A stretch of 7,028 bases of DNA from Pseudomonadota bacterium (GTDB taxonomy: Bacteria; Pseudomonadota; Alphaproteobacteria; Micropepsales; Micropepsaceae): contig JAKAVI010000414.1 in the NCBI GenBank assembly GCA_021817355.1, positions 1 through 7,028 on the forward strand, given 5' to 3'. Position 1 is the first letter of the stretch. Every line of letters begins with the position of its first letter. The position numbers and the translations under genes are program-made. Shown here piece after piece: positions 6,677 to 7,028 of the stretch. The notes under the pieces were generated by a model. It did not search any database and was not told where the DNA came from. It saw only the letters and a program-made list of their open reading frames with translations.

Positions 6677-7028
6677 CTACTCGTCCTGCGCTCCACTGGT
6701 CTTCTGTGCCCCCTCTTCGGCCCGGGCCTCATCCTCGCCCCCGAGCTCTGCCGTGGTTTCGGCAATCGGACGCAGGGCTGCCCCCCCATCGCGACGGGAG
6801 AGACGATCACGGCGCTCGGCCGCCCGTTCCACTGCAAGGTCGAGTTCAAGCTGGGTGCAAAGACCGAGCGTAACCGGGTCGACGGCCTTCAGATTGGCAA
6901 TGTTCCAATGCGAGCGATCGCGGATTTTTTGGATCGTCGATTTGGTGGTGCCGACCAGCTTGACGATGTCGGCATCGGAAAACTCGGGGTGATTGCGCAA
7001 GATCCAATAGACCGCGTCGGGCTTGTCC
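6677..7028 (-). CDS. trcR: DUF1013 family protein (TrcR-type cell-cycle regulator), N-terminus cut off
   Basis: The minus frame runs uninterrupted from the right edge to a TAG at 6677-6679, giving 116 residues beginning DKPDAVYWILRNHPEFSDAD. This is the second half of the DUF1013 family: the block LRNHPEFSDADIVKLVGTTK followed by STIQKIRDRSHWN is a helix-turn-helix-like DNA-binding segment, followed by the conserved DPVTLGLCTQLELDLAV. The family is alphaproteobacterial, about 160-230 residues, and I recall databases now naming it TrcR, a cell-cycle transcriptional regulator; I am less sure of that name than of the family. A TTG at 6998-7000 is not the start, since conserved sequence continues to the window edge. 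After about residue 80 the protein becomes an acidic, Ala/Glu-rich, probably disordered tail that I do not remember from typical members. Confidence 0.85.
   Translation of the reverse strand, partial: DKPDAVYWILRNHPEFSDADIVKLVGTTKSTIQKIRDRSHWNIANLKAVDPVTLGLCTQLELDLAVERAAERRDRLSRRDGGAALRPIAETTAELGGEDEARAEEGAQKTSGAQDE

Overview
The window reads as chromosomal DNA of a GC-rich alphaproteobacterium. The strongest evidence is a nearly canonical CtrA, the essential cell-cycle response regulator of that class. It sits next to fliI/fliJ, a zinc-free alphaproteobacterial-type bL31 (rpmE) and a DUF1013 (TrcR-type) protein, a family I know only from Alphaproteobacteria. I cannot name the genus.

Layout, left to right. 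Positions 1-95 hold a minus-strand scrap of what looks like an IS1380-family transposase. Next is the minus-strand flagellar export pair fliI-fliJ (ATGA overlap), divergent from plus-strand ctrA. The 268-bp spacer between fliI and ctrA carries a near-consensus CtrA box, the only intergenic GANTC (CcrM) site in the window, and TTAACCAT/TTACC elements. About 315 bp of apparently non-coding DNA with one strong imperfect hairpin follows ctrA. Then comes a minus-strand, two-gene, translationally coupled unit: an MsbA-type ABC exporter followed by a membrane-anchored paraoxonase-fold protein whose calcium and catalytic positions appear largely lost. Diverging from the exporter is rpmE, which converges across a two-hairpin spacer on a partial DUF1013/TrcR gene running off the right edge.

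Functionally, the left half links cell-cycle control (CtrA) to flagellar type III export (FliI ATPase, FliJ stalk). The spacer sequence suggests that CtrA and GANTC methylation could act on both directions. The right half is a translation gene, an exporter operon and a second probable cell-cycle regulator. Most genes are ordinary for the class. The items that most deserve a second look are the apparent paraoxonase pseudoenzyme coupled to the exporter, the possibly leaderless GTG start of the exporter, the regulatory elements before ctrA, and the transposase scar beside fliJ. I did not find a clear novel multi-gene system.
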